Source: Macrosoma leucophasiata (lineage: Eukaryota > Arthropoda > Insecta > Lepidoptera > Hedylidae). From it: DNA of 64,000 nucleotides. A program made the position numbers and the translations under genes. Shown piece by piece: positions 20,926-30,564 of this stretch; within the stretch, counting starts at the first letter, position 1, and each line of letters begins with the position of its first letter. The stretch is taken from NCBI GenBank assembly GCA_036365455.1, contig JAWQUS010000027.1, positions 19,580,501-19,644,500 of the forward strand, read 5' to 3'. The notes under the pieces are model-generated. The model saw only the letters and a list, made by a program, of their open reading frames with translations. It was not told the origin of the DNA and ran no database searches.

Positions 20926-21800
20926 CAGAATCAGAATCAGAATCAGAAACTCATTTATTCATTTAGGGTGACAGGCACCTCTTATGACACGTCAAAAACA
21001 AACAAAATAAATTAAAGCGAATAACAATTGATATACATGTCAAACAAGATAAAAAATATATGTAAAGTCAAGAATATCACTAAGATAAAACTTAATGTCA
21101 TAAACTAATGTAAAAAGTATATCAGTAGAATGTCTCTCTTCCCCTTTACAAACTGATAACAAAGAGTAAAAAGAAAAGAAAAAGAGTCATTCTTTGTCAT
21201 TCACCGGCAAAGTTCCAAAGGCCAATATGATCTGAGAAAAACTTGCCGGAAAAAACTCAGTCGGCTCTTTTAAAAATATTTCTTAGGCATATTTTTACAA
21301 TTTTCCATAATTTAAACAAACTTAAAATTAACAATATAATATCAACATTACACTTTGATTATTACATTTAACACCTTTGTGGAGCTAGATCAGCATTTAG
21401 CCAAACATTTCTATCCTTGAGATAGTCCTCAAGTTTATAGTAAGCCTTTTTACATAGAGTGCGTTTAATTAATGCTTTGAATTTACCATCGGTGAGTTCA
21501 GCAATCCCGGCTGGGATCTTGTTATAAAATTCTACACTATATTTTAGGAAAGATGTATTAGTTTTCGTCAGTCGAAAACTTGGCAGAGACAACTTGTTCT
21601 TATTCCTCGTATTATAACTACGTCTGTGTGTCCGTCCGTATTGAGCACCGGTTTTGTAAAAAAAAATCTCTTGGATTTTACTTCTATTAATTTTATCGTA
21701 AAAATCGGAGTAATGAAGGAAAATAATTGAAAGTCCTAAAAGAAAATTCACTTTCGGCAGAACAACTTCTTTTCTAGTAATTTTACCCACAGTAGTCACT
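20926..21800 (-). mobile_element. LINE 3' end (CR1/Jockey-like) with a (tctgat)n tail
   Basis: On the minus strand, ~430 bp of ORF2 C-terminus is followed by a 3' UTR containing gactgagttttttccggcaa and aactttgccggtgaatgac, and a terminal hexamer run (gaatca)n at 20930-20950 read as (ttctga)n. This tail style and UTR fit CR1/Jockey-like LINEs. It is 5' truncated near 21800. Confidence 0.8.
21368..21799 (-). pseudogene. LINE ORF2 C-terminal remnant
   Basis: An open stretch of 143 codons whose distal half reads RRSYNTRNKNKLSLPSFRLT, later FKALIKRTLCKKAYY and KLEDYLKDRNVW. This is the post-RT C-terminal region typical of many arthropod LINE ORF2 proteins (NTRNK..L..., K.L..KAYY...D.L). The endonuclease and RT core, including the catalytic motif, are absent, so it is inactive. 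The apparent start codon is not a gene start. Confidence 0.75.
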
Positions 21801-21953
21801 TACCATTCATTAAACTGGTGTTAGTTGAGCTGGTTTACCATCATTACTACATTACAAAACGCACAGATACCGATTTACAGATACAGATGGTAACGCACCT
21901 ACATCCAGACATCTAGTTTTTATGTAGATGTTTGTAAGTTTTAGTATTTTTTT

Positions 21954-22100
21954 GTCACGGAAGTGGCAAACAAGCATGCATTTCACATTGATGTTAAGTG
22001 ATGACTGCAGCCTATAGACACTTACACAAAGGCCAAGGTTAAAATGCAAATACGTTTATGCCTCTGTGCCGGAAATTACAGTGCCGTACATTACCACCCA
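21954..22100 (-). mobile_element. Fam-A, 5' part missing
   Basis: From a poly-T complement at 21954 to ccgtacattaccaccc. Has one deletion (the accacttctgaggcc segment). It ends about 20 bp from an oppositely oriented Fam-A, so the pair forms an inverted repeat. Confidence 0.88.
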
Positions 22101-22120
22101 AAATAAAATAGTAATATTTT

Positions 22121-22358
22121 TACTGGTGGTAGAGCTCTAGTGACGGAGCTCGCGGTCGTAGGCACCTCTAAATGGTAGTGTTTATCACTAACGTATTCCG
22201 GTCGGGTGGCAATGTACGGCCCTGTAATTTCCGGCACAGGTGAATACCACTTTAGGCCTTAGGAGTGGTAACGCATCATCATCAGCATTTTGACCTCTGG
22301 TCGTTGTGTGGGTATCTATAGCCTATAGGCTGCAGTCATCACTTAACATAAATATGAT
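22121..22358 (+). mobile_element. Fam-A, 3' end truncated
   Basis: Starts tactggtggtagagctctag. A deletion joins gtaggcacct to ctaaatggtag; a tandem atcatc/cctatag expansion lies near 22275 and 22318. The copy stops after cacttaacataaatatg, at the LINE fragment. Confidence 0.88.
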
Positions 22359-22361
22359 CCT

Positions 22362-22720
22362 CCCTGATGCCCTGAGGTATATAAGCTGGTGAGGCGCCTC
22401 CAACCCACAGGAGTGCTGACCCAGGTGCTCACAGGTCATGGCGGGTTCTCAGATTCCTTACATCGATTCAAATGTAAAGAGAGTCCGTCATGTATCTGGA
22501 GCCAGATGCAGTCGAGTCGGTTCCGCATATCCTCCTCAAATGTCCGGTCCACGTCATGGAAAGGCACGACCTGGAACAAGCTCTCGAAATTAAAATATCA
22601 CAGGGTAACTTATCGGAACTGTTGGTAAATAAGTATTCACAAGATATGTTTATAGATTATTGTGTAAAAATAGGTAATAAGGTAATAAATAGGAATAAAA
22701 CTTATATATAAGTCAAAATT
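22362..22720 (+). mobile_element. R1/I-like LINE ORF2 C-terminus with CCHC-type motif
   Basis: Translating + frames gives QVLTGHGGFSDSLHRFKCKE followed, after a one-base frame change near 22490, by PDAVESVPHILLKCPVH. C..(x)..C..H..C spacing fits the zinc-binding C-terminal motif after the RNase H region of R1/I-type LINEs. The end is an AT-rich 3' UTR. Frameshifted and truncated, so dead. Confidence 0.72.
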
Positions 22721-22991
22721 ATATATAAATAGCATAAAGAAGCGTTTAGTATAAGTAGTATAGATCTATAGAAATAATCAAAGCATAGGATAAACGATAA
22801 ATATTAAATACATAGTTATGTTATTTTGATGTAAGCTTCAGCTTATACCATTAGCATAAATAGAATAGTAAGAAAACAAAGATATAAAATAAATATTTAA
22901 AAAGAGCTTGTAGAAGGCAAATAGATAAAAGTAGATTAGAACAGGAATGTAAGTTAAATAGATTAAAATTCTTATAAATTAAGACAAAGAA

Positions 22992-23097
22992 CTTCAGTAG
23001 CTCAATTGGAAGAGCGGCTGGACTAGATTCCCAGTAGGCCGCGAGTTCGAGTCTCGCCTGAAGTAAATTTTTTCTTTCCTTTTTTCTTTAAATAAAA
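22992..23097 (+). mobile_element. T1 SINE with a clean 12-bp target duplication
   Basis: The insertion starts cttcagtagctcaattggaa, has the B box gcgagttcgagtctcgcc, then a ttttttctttcc tail. It is flanked by taagacaaagaa at 22980-22991 and 23098-23109. The 5' end lies exactly at the tRNA-like acceptor stem, so the leader present in other T1 copies is missing. The clean duplication indicates a recent insertion. Confidence 0.9.
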
Positions 23098-23189
23098 TAA
23101 GACAAAGAAGTTTTGTTGTAAAATAGAAAAAGATTGAAAAAGTCTCTAATTACGTTAGAAGTGAATAGAAATAATAAAAAAAACACCAA

Positions 23190-23229
23190 TATTAACTGCA
23201 GGCTTGTTTGCCACTCATTACATAAAAAT
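23190..23229 (+). mobile_element. Fam-A 3' tip
   Basis: Only aactgcaggcttgtttgcca and ctcattacataaaa remain. Consistent with extreme 5' truncation. Confidence 0.6.
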
Positions 23230-23366
23230 AACTTACAATATTTCAACCCTGTTGCGACATCGTACAACCCATTGAGCTCGCTAGTAGAAGTTGAAGCATA
23301 TTTCATGAGAATTTCACGTATTTATACGGCTTTTAATATGGAAAGCTAATAAACTGGTAACACGAG

Positions 23367-24080
23367 GCATAGAGCAATACGGGCCACCGGCCGTGGCGGA
23401 CCGGAGGGGAGCCATGTGCAGGCTTTCCCCTCTGTCAAAGTACAAGCACAAGTGTGCCTATGCATGTCGCCTAGATGTTTAATTGTGTGCATGAAATTGT
23501 TTATGTCAAAGTGCGAGTCTAGTAGTAATAGACTATTTTTGTGGTGTGTGTGTGTATCACATGTATTTCCGAGCCTCCGCAGAGACATTGGGAGTCTGTG
23601 CGTGTTGTACCGTCTCTACAATGGTGAGTGCTCTGCTGAACTGTTTGATGTGGTGCCACCGTCTCTTTTCCTATACCGTACTACCCACCGAAGAGAGAAG
23701 TTCCATCTTCACCGACTGGACACCTGGCAGTGCTCAACGGTGCGGTTTTCACGTTCGTTCCTGCCCAGAACGTGTAAATTGTGGAATGAACTTCCCTCTG
23801 AGGTGTTCCCTAGGTTGCTACAAAATGGGGTTCTTCAAAAATGGCGTCAAAAGAGTCCTTCAGAGCTGGCAGCGTGTTGACAACTTCCCTGGTGTTGCAA
23901 ATGTTCAAAGGCGACAGTGACCACTTTCCATCAGGTGGCCCGTTTGCTTGTCTGTCAACCATCAGAAATAAAAAAAAACCATCTGCAAAAAATTACAGAC
24001 TGTTTTGCATCGGTAATAAACGCTATGGCTACTCGCCTCTGGTCCGCCGTGGCCGATGGCCCGTGTTGCTCTATGTACGG
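23367..24080. mobile_element. Long-TIR MITE (family K) split by a LINE
   Basis: The left terminus is catagagcaatacgggccac plus cggccgtggcggaccggagg. The right terminus, as complement, is catagagcaacacgggccat plus cggccacggcggaccagagg. Between them is the K body (gtcgcctagatgtttaattg, gtgtgtgtgtgtatcacatg, gactgttttgcatcggtaat) interrupted by the LINE at 23570-23983. Uninterrupted relatives are at 52392-52703 and, degraded, ~59960-60244. Confidence 0.85.
23570..23983 (+). mobile_element. LINE 3' end with SFLPRT..LWNELPS ORF2 C-terminus
   Basis: The frame encodes RRDIGSLCVLYRLYNGECSA, RFSRSFLPRTCKLWNELPSE and VFPRLLQNG; a frame change near 23820 separates this from the expected FKNGVKRV continuation. 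The 3' end is gcgacagtgaccactttcca, ggcccgtttgcttgtctgtc and a poly-A. The motif is familiar from Jockey/CR1-like LINE ORF2 C-termini in insects. Inserted into MITE K. Confidence 0.82.
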
Positions 24081-24090
24081 TTGCTGTGCG

Positions 24091-24412
24091 ATACAATGAA
24101 AACTTGTCTCATTAATAACTGGAGATTTAGGTCGACTCCTCATGGAGTTGATCGTTACGGGTCTCGGCAGATGCATGGGTACAATGGATGACGTTTCATT
24201 AAATAAAGTAGCTGACTGCTCAGACCCTCGACAATTAGGGGATGGGATTAAAGGGTTTGGTAAGTAAAAAGAGTTGTGTGCACTGTCAATTTTTTACTTG
24301 ACCGCCGTAGGGTGACAATGTTTTGTTTCAGGGCTGTGCTGTATTTACATCGTTTATATTTTGAAATACAAAAAATGGGGTGGAACCCACCGGTGGGAAA
24401 AAATGAAGCAGG
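24091..24412. other. Unassigned
   Basis: No recognised repeat or open frame of interest. Confidence 0.35.
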
Positions 24413-24521
24413 TTTTACTGGTGATGGAGTTCCAGTATCAGCGCTCGATCGCATAGGAACCACCGCATAACTTAAAATGGTAGTGTTATGTGCTATCGTG
24501 TTTAGGTTGGATAGTAATGTA
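24413..24521 (+). mobile_element. Fam-A 5' half, degenerate
   Basis: ttttactggtgatggagttc, ccaccgcataacttaaaatg and gtgctatcgtgtttaggttg match the Fam-A 5' part. It ends where the T2 SINE at 24522 starts. Confidence 0.8.
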
Positions 24522-24680
24522 TAGAAATTAAAGAAATAACGGAAAGAAAAATTTGTCTTCGAACAGGAATAGAACCTGCGAACTCAGGATAACCAGTCCA
24601 GCCGCTTTACCACTAAGCTACCGAAGTCCCACACCGATGCGTTTGGGGAAAATTTTTCTTTCCGTTTTTTCTTTAATTTG
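24522..24680 (-). mobile_element. T2 tRNA-derived SINE
   Basis: Minus strand: cggtagcttagtggtaaagc (A box), tgagttcgcaggttctattc (B box, degraded), then aaatttttctttccgtt. Both flanks carry the shared aaagaaaaa-type tail motif (24530 and 24650), so the copy may also be partially inverted. Confidence 0.8.
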
Positions 24681-24719
24681 CCGTATAATCGCGTAAAAAG
24701 GCAACAACTCAGAGAACTT

Positions 24720-25019
24720 TACTGGTGGTAGAGCTCCAGTGACGGAGCTCGCGGGCGAAGGGCGACCACCGCATTACCTAATTTACTTGCCGCTAAATGG
24801 TAGTGTTCAGCACTATCGTGTTCCGGTCAGGTGGTAATGTACGGCCCTGTAATTTCCGGCACAGAGGCATAACACCTTAGGCCTCAGGGGTGGTAACGCA
24901 TCTGCATTTTGGCCTTGGTCTTCATATGGGTGTCTATAGGCTGCAGTCATCACTTAACATCAATGTGAACTGCATGCTTGTTTGCCACTTCCATTACATA
25001 AAAAAAAAAAAAAAAAAAA
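24720..25019 (+). mobile_element. Fam-A, full length with TSD and long poly-A
   Basis: The best copy. It begins tactggtggtagagctccag. The 5' stem-loop is visible: gagctcc (24731-24737) pairs with ggagctc (24744-24750), and ggtggt (24724) with accacc (24765). The body ends gcatgcttgtttgccacttc followed by a run of more than 20 A. The flanking repeat agaactt (24713-24719 and 25020-25026) is a target-site duplication. No ORF and no clear pol III B box. Confidence 0.95.
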
Positions 25020-25393
25020 AGAACTTATTTACACTCTGACATTTCGGTTTTTGTGTTGGCATTTGTTGGTATAGGTGGTGCAGAATTCACTTACCATTCT
25101 ATGTAAACTGCATACTCTCATGCAAATTTTTTAATTCTTTATCAATCAATTTGTTTACTTGTCATGGTTTTGGTGAATTTTTTTGAGCAGCTATCGTATT
25201 AAAATTAATTGATAAAATGGGCCATACCATGAACCCATATTGCGCATATACATAACATTTTTTTTGTCTATACGACAATACTTAAGAAACGAAACATGAG
25301 AGATTAGTTAAGATATGTAAATGAATAGAAAATGAGGTCATATTATGCTCCTTTTCATATCGTTGTTTAAATTGACTAGATAAAAAAGACAAG

Positions 25394-25684
25394 TTTTTAT
25401 TGGTGGTAGAGCTCCAGTAACTAAGCTCGCGGGTGTAGGCACTACCGCATTACCTAATATACTTGCCGCTAAATGATAGTGTTCAGCGCTATCGTGTTCC
25501 GGTCAGGTGGTAAAGTACGGCCCTGTTATTTCCGGCACAGAGGCATAACACCTTAGGCCTCAGGAGTGGTAACGCATTTGCATTTTGACCTCGGTCTTCG
25601 TGTGGGTGTCTATAGGATGCAGTCATCACTTAACATCAATGTGAACTGCATGCTTGTTTGCTACTTCCGTAACATAAAAAAAAA
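25394..25684 (+). mobile_element. Fam-A, full length, short TSD
   Basis: Starts tttttattggtggtagagct and ends ttccgtaacataaaaaaaa. The 5-bp acaag at 25389-25393 and 25685-25689 is a probable target duplication. The 5' hairpin has lost one pair (gagctcc/taagctc). Confidence 0.93.
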
Positions 25685-25689
25685 ACAAG

Positions 25690-27392
25690 GGAGGTGTGTA
25701 ATGACCGAGACATATCGCTCCACGTTCTCTACCCCACAAGTGTGAAGTTACATATAAACGTACATCCAATAAAAAACGTAAAGAATCTTGTAGTACCTAA
25801 TCGTGGAGAAGTCGTAAAACTGATCGCATATAAAATTGAACATAAAATCATATGAACTCGTACAATTCCCCTAAAAGTAAGCAAGATAAGAATTCGATCT
25901 CGGCTAAACCGAAGCGATAGTTGGCGTCATGCTTCCAGAGTTACACAACGTTTGTTGGATAAGGTTATATTATCTTGTTAATAGTCCATTAAGTTGCCGC
26001 GGCACGCGACGACGCCGCACGGATTGGCCCGCTATTTATTGTCGGGTTGAGGTTCGGTGGCCGCAAGACGAGCGTTTTTTAAATATTATTTCGAACTTTC
26101 TAGGTACACGGTCAAGAAAGAACTTTATTTTTAAATGACGAAGGATATAAAGTACTTTATTTGTAAAACACGAAAGATTATTTTGCCGTATCAGTCTGAT
26201 CTATCCAAAATATAATTATTCAATCATACTGATAGAGGCAAGTATATACTGTAACTGTTACATTCAATTTGATGTTATGACTAGGTAATCCAATTTTGTC
26301 AATATGAAGAGTCATGAAAACCGTTTCATAAGTCTTCATATTTTATTGTAATTTGCAATTAAATTACAGCACTGAAGTGTCATTATTGTGTGAGTCCGTA
26401 GCCTTCCCCAAATCGTCAATTCACGGGACTTGCAGTGCTTATGAAGAGTTCCCTCGATTTCTCCAGGATCCCATCATCACATATTGACATGGTTACAATG
26501 GAACCAACTGTGAGGCACATCCTTTCAAACAAAACCAAAATTATCCAAATCGGTAAAGGCATTTTTGAATTATCGGTGAACATACATAAAAAAAAACAAG
26601 ATCCGGACGAATTGAGAACCTCCTCCTTTTTTTGGTTAAAGTTCGGTTAAAAATAAATCTCAACTTACGTACCAAATCAAACTTTTGTGGAGATTTCATA
26701 TCGATGTTTTTATTTCAAATAGTTGTTAAAAAACACGTGGTTTAAATTATATATTCCAATATTGCTGGATCTTATAAAATTATATTTTCTTCAATAATAG
26801 TAATTGGCGTACACGTTTCAGGTTTGTATTTATAAACGCTTATTCAGTGGCCATCCATCGAAGATTTACTCCGCACTGGAACATGAAACATGTTGACCCA
26901 GCCTGTGTATCGACTGAACGCAAACAGCTAAACATATTGCCAACTGTGAATAAGTGAAACAATACAACTGAGTTGCCATTGTTTTAGTATCGCATTGAGC
27001 GATCCGTCAGTCCATTGTCGAAATGTTCACTCCGCTGCTCAATTTTAGATATGACGCAAGAATTTATGTGGAGTGAGATCAGGTGTACGTTTTGTTTTTA
27101 GGTCGATATTTATAGTCTTTTGTTTTTCAATGTTTTTCAACAGTTGAATTAGTATTGTTTGTTAGGTGATAATGTATTGGTATTCGTTTTTGAAAAATCG
27201 CTATTGAAGGTAATGCTTTATTTTTATTTGACACCTAAATACTATGTTTTGTTCACACTTGTCTTTCAACCCTCAGGACTTCCAGAAATCCTTATGTTAA
27301 TAGGCTTAATGATTGTTGTTGTGCATTGATCAATCAATCAATCAGTTTTATCTTTTTTATAGAGTTATATAAATTACCATTTACCATAATCT
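25690..27392. other. 1.7 kb without recognised repeats or genes
   Basis: Contains a repeat D-like fragment at 25700-25770 (atatcgctccacgttctcta, ccccacaagtgtgaagttac, minus orientation). A GC-richer piece, gccgcggcacgcgacgacgc, near 25996 has no convincing frame. The remainder is AT-rich. One of the better places to look for host sequence. Confidence 0.4.
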
Positions 27393-27636
27393 TTATTTAT
27401 GTATTGGAAGTGGCAAACAAGCTTGCAATTCACATTGATGCTAAGTGATGAACACCCACAGAAAGACCAGGGTCAAAATGCCGATGCGTTACCTCTCCTG
27501 AGGCCTAAGGTGTTATGCCTCTGTGCCGGAAATTACACATTACCACCTGACCGGAACACGATAGTGCTGAACACTACCATTTAGCGGCAAGTATATAAGG
27601 TAATGAGGTGGTGCCTACGCCCACGAGCTCTACTAC
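27393..27636 (-). mobile_element. Fam-A, internally deleted
   Basis: Minus orientation, tail at 27393. Deletions remove parts of the actgcagcctatag and agggccgtac segments. The 5' end is degraded (gagctctactactact). Confidence 0.88.
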
Positions 27637-27951
27637 TACTATCTCAATACATATCCAAGTTTCTGATGTCAAAATTAGTAATGGTTCCCAATTTGATCAT
27701 ATTTTACTTGCTGTAAAGTCCAATCATATTTAACTTATATAAAAGATCATAAACACGGTGAAAATAATGTTCTTATAAACAATTGAGTCAATCTGTACTA
27801 TGGTGTAACCACAAGGAACGCACAAAATTAAAAAGCATACCCCAATTTACGTACTTTGCTTAGAAAAATATGTTTAAATATTTTATTCCATTACTTTATC
27901 GGCGAGACTAATACGTATAAATAATATTAATGGCAACCCTTGATATGTACC

Positions 27952-28003
27952 ACTGCTGGGCACGAGTCTCTCCCCTTCTTGGGAGAGACTCGTGCCCAGC
28001 AGT
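27952..28003. repeat. Perfect hairpin, 23-bp arms
   Basis: The left arm starts actgctgggcacgagtctct (27952-27974) and the right arm (27981-28003) is its exact complement, around a 6-nt spacer. The arms derive from the S5/RTE tail, so this is a tail inverted on itself. Confidence 0.92.
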
Positions 28004-28104
28004 AGGGGAGGCCTAGAGTTTACTCCACCACTCTGCCCCAATGCGGGTTGGTGGAGATAAGTTTTAGTGGACAACTCGCCGTAGGATGTTTTTCAACCTT
28101 TGAC

Positions 28105-28316
28105 GATCCGGGAAGTCCAGCGGTGCGAAACCACCGTTTGATGCGAAGGGTCGCGGGTTTGATTCACGCACCGGAAAAAAATATTTGTATGGCCTACAGA
28201 TATTTGTTCCCGGTCTGGGTGTTTGTGTATGTGTTGTATGTGTACAACGGCTTCTACGACACAGGTTTATATAATCCCTGATGTGGAGATGTGAGTATAA
28301 GCGTATTTTATTTCTA
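28105..28316 (+). mobile_element. T3 tRNA-derived SINE nested in S5
   Basis: Head ccgggaagtccagcggtgcg with B box gggtttgattcacgcaccgg; tail aatatttgtatggcctacag, cggtctgggtgtttgtgtat and gacacaggtttata. Slightly diverged. Confidence 0.85.
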
Positions 28317-28419
28317 TTTATTTATAAGGCATCCGACAAGGTTTAACGACTGCTATCTATCGATAGCAACCGTATCTAAGTAGGTATGTATATTCCTACC
28401 AAATTAAAGCTTTGTACTA

Positions 28420-28612
28420 ACAACCCGGTTAGTCCAGCGGTGTAAGATGACCGTTTGATTCGAAGGGTTCGATCCCCGCACCAGGACAAATATTTGTATG
28501 GCCTACAGATATTTTTTTCGGGTCTGGGTGTTTGTGTATGTGTTTTATGTGTACAACGGCACCAACGACACAGGTTTATACCAACTGTGGGGCTGTGAGT
28601 GTAAGGGTATTT
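28420..28612 (+). mobile_element. T3 tRNA-derived SINE
   Basis: Head aacccggttagtccagcggt with B box gggttcgatccccgcaccag; a short deletion in the variable region. The tail runs through acaacggcaccaacgacaca to gtgagtgtaagggtattt. Confidence 0.88.
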
Positions 28613-28622
28613 AAAAAAAAGA

Positions 28623-28687
28623 GTGTCCAACCTTAGTGTCCGACCTTAGTGTCCAACCTTAGTGTCCAACCTTAGTGTCCGATAGAC
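28623..28687. repeat. 13-bp tandem repeat (gtgtccaacctta)
   Basis: The anchor gtgtcc recurs at 28623, 28636, 28649, 28662 and 28675, exactly 13 bp apart. It runs into atagacggacatggcgaagc, which matches the 3' part of the G element, so the array may have grown within a G relic. Confidence 0.9.
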
Positions 28688-28995
28688 GGACATGGCGAAG
28701 CTATAAAGTTTCCTCATGGGCTACAGAACTATGTGGATTATCATTGGATATCACTCCATTCTACAAAACACAATGCCTGCGAGTCTGTTATTTGCAAGTA
28801 TTTTAAAAACATTTAACTGAACGTAGACACAGATTAAAAATGGCGTTTATTCAGCAAAAGTTTATAAGTTGTTGAAACTTGAAGTTGAGATAGCTTGAAA
28901 CTTCTACACTAGTTCATCCCATTCGAGTTTGCTGAACAAATACACTGGTGTCGAAGTTCGTATTGTTCTAGCAGAAATATATCGTCTTTACATAG

Positions 28996-29527
28996 ATGTG
29001 TAATGGAAGTGGCAAATAAGCATGCAGTTCACATTGATGTTAAGTGATGACTGCAGCCTATAGATACCCACACAAAGACCAAGGTCAAAATGTAGATGCG
29101 TTACCACTTCTGAGGCCTAAGGTGTTATGCCTCTGTGCCGGAAATTACAAAGAGCGAGAAAAAGGAAAAAAAAATGTATAAAAAAATAAAATAACATAAA
29201 ATAAAATAAAAAAAATATATATATATTAAAAAAAAGTATATGGCCTCCCTTAGTGAGTTACCCTGCGTACCAGTATCCCCTTCTATAGAACACGCCCCCG
29301 ACGCTTCAGGGGCAGATAGGCCCGCGGAATGAGGACTTCTTCGACCCCCGAACCATCCCCTTCCTCTGTTACGGTTCACGTGCGGGAGGGATGATGATTA
29401 TTCGTTCGTTGGCCGTACATTACAAACTGATAGTGCTAAACACTACCATGTAGCGGCAAGTAATATACATCAGGTAATACGGTAGGGCCTACGCCCGCGA
29501 GCTCCGTCGCTTAGCTCTACCACTAGT
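28996..29527 (-). mobile_element. Fam-A split by an unknown insert
   Basis: The 3' part (28996-29148) ends at ccggaaattaca and the 5' part resumes at ggccgtacattacaaactga (29411) to 29527. The 260-bp insert between has an AT-rich low-complexity side and a GC-rich side. Confidence 0.85.
29149..29410 (-). mobile_element. Unidentified insert in Fam-A
   Basis: From the minus strand: gaggaaggggatggttcggg, gaagaagtcctcattccgcg, tgaagcgtcgggggcgtgtt, aggggatactggtacgcagg and aactcactaagggaggcc, ending in a long T/A-rich tract. Polarity and the simple tail look like a retroposon 3' or 5' region, but I cannot name it. Confidence 0.5.
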
Positions 29528-29789
29528 ACACAATCTTTTATGCCAATTAGTTGACAGATAAGTAGATGGGCCATTTAAAATAAATAGTCACAATAATTTC
29601 TCATTGTAAACTTAGGTATTTCTCATCGACCAAATTATTTCTAGACTAGTTTGGCGCCCATACAAGTTTGCTAAACAAATACAGTGGTGTCAAAGTTCGC
29701 GCTGTCTTAGAGGGAATAATAAAGTGCTCTAGTTAAGTTTCTTGTTTCACAAGTAATGTGGTTTGATATACCTATATACGTCTATTGAA

Positions 29790-29880
29790 CTGCTTCGGTA
29801 GCCTAGTGGTAGCAGGCCACTACTACTACGCTGAGGTTCTGAGTTCGATTCCCGGATAAGGGGTTATCAGATATAATACA
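29790..29880 (+). mobile_element. T4 SINE head
   Basis: ctgcttcggtagcctagtgg (A box), tagcaggccactactactac and tgagttcgattcccggataa (B box), then gggttatcagatataata. The body downstream is missing. Confidence 0.8.
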
Positions 29881-29950
29881 AATGTTATTTAGGCGCTTTG
29901 ACCATGAAGCAAACAATTGCAGCAACTGGCAACTGGCAATTATCTGCAAA

Positions 29951-30100
29951 TTACTGGTGGCAGAGTTGCAGTGACGGAGCTCGCGGGCGTAGGCACCACT
30001 GCATTACCTAATATACTTGCCGCTAAATGGTACTATTCAGCATTATCCTGTTCCGGTCAGGTGGTAATGTACGGCCCTGTAATTTCCGGCACAGAGGCAT
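29951..30100 (+). mobile_element. Fam-A 5' half
   Basis: ttactggtggcagagttgca through ccggcacagaggcat, then abrupt end. The 3' half and poly-A are missing, so this is a post-insertion deletion rather than 5' truncation. Confidence 0.9.
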
Positions 30101-30564
30101 AATGAAAGAACGTTTATATAAATGTAATTACTATAAGACCAGTGATTATCTTAATGATAATACGTCTTGGGATTATAGCGATCGCTGCCCGGCTATTTCA
30201 TGATCATTTGATTTCGTGTATTCAGTAATTAGTATCTACTATTGTTAAGGGTTGAATAATGTGAATACCCTGGCTGAAAATGAATTCCATCTTTTATTTT
30301 GCCGTATGCATATCCGGAACAGTCATGCACGCTTAAATGTCTTTGCCTTTGGCGGCGTCGTGTGGCGGGTTGCTCACTTCCCTCTAAAATGGTCGAGGAG
30401 GGCAATGGCTGTCACATGCGTCATACTCGTGAACGGGTGCTGTTGGTGGGGACTGGTCTGTTCTGGTTTGCAGGGGCTACATCACATTTAGTAGATAGCA
30501 GTTTATTTGCATCTATGCTATGGACGTTGACATTATTTGATTTTTCACGATAATCTGTACTAGA

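Larger units (their letters stand above)
27945..28376 (-). mobile_element. S5 SINE interrupted by a T3 SINE
   Basis: Minus-strand S5 tail and body (ctccaccactctgccccaat, gcgggttggtggag, actcgccgtaggatgttttt) to ~28100, then the T3 SINE at 28105-28316, then the S5 middle (catccgacaaggtttaacga, ctgctatctatcgatagcaa) at 28328-28376. The S5 head is missing. Its outer end carries the 23-bp-arm palindrome at 27952-28003. Confidence 0.8.

Noticed and set aside
22992..23067. Possible tRNA gene
   Set aside because: The sequence pairs acttcag with ctgaagt and has A/B boxes, but the anticodon loop is aberrant, it is flanked by a TSD and continues into the T1 SINE tail.
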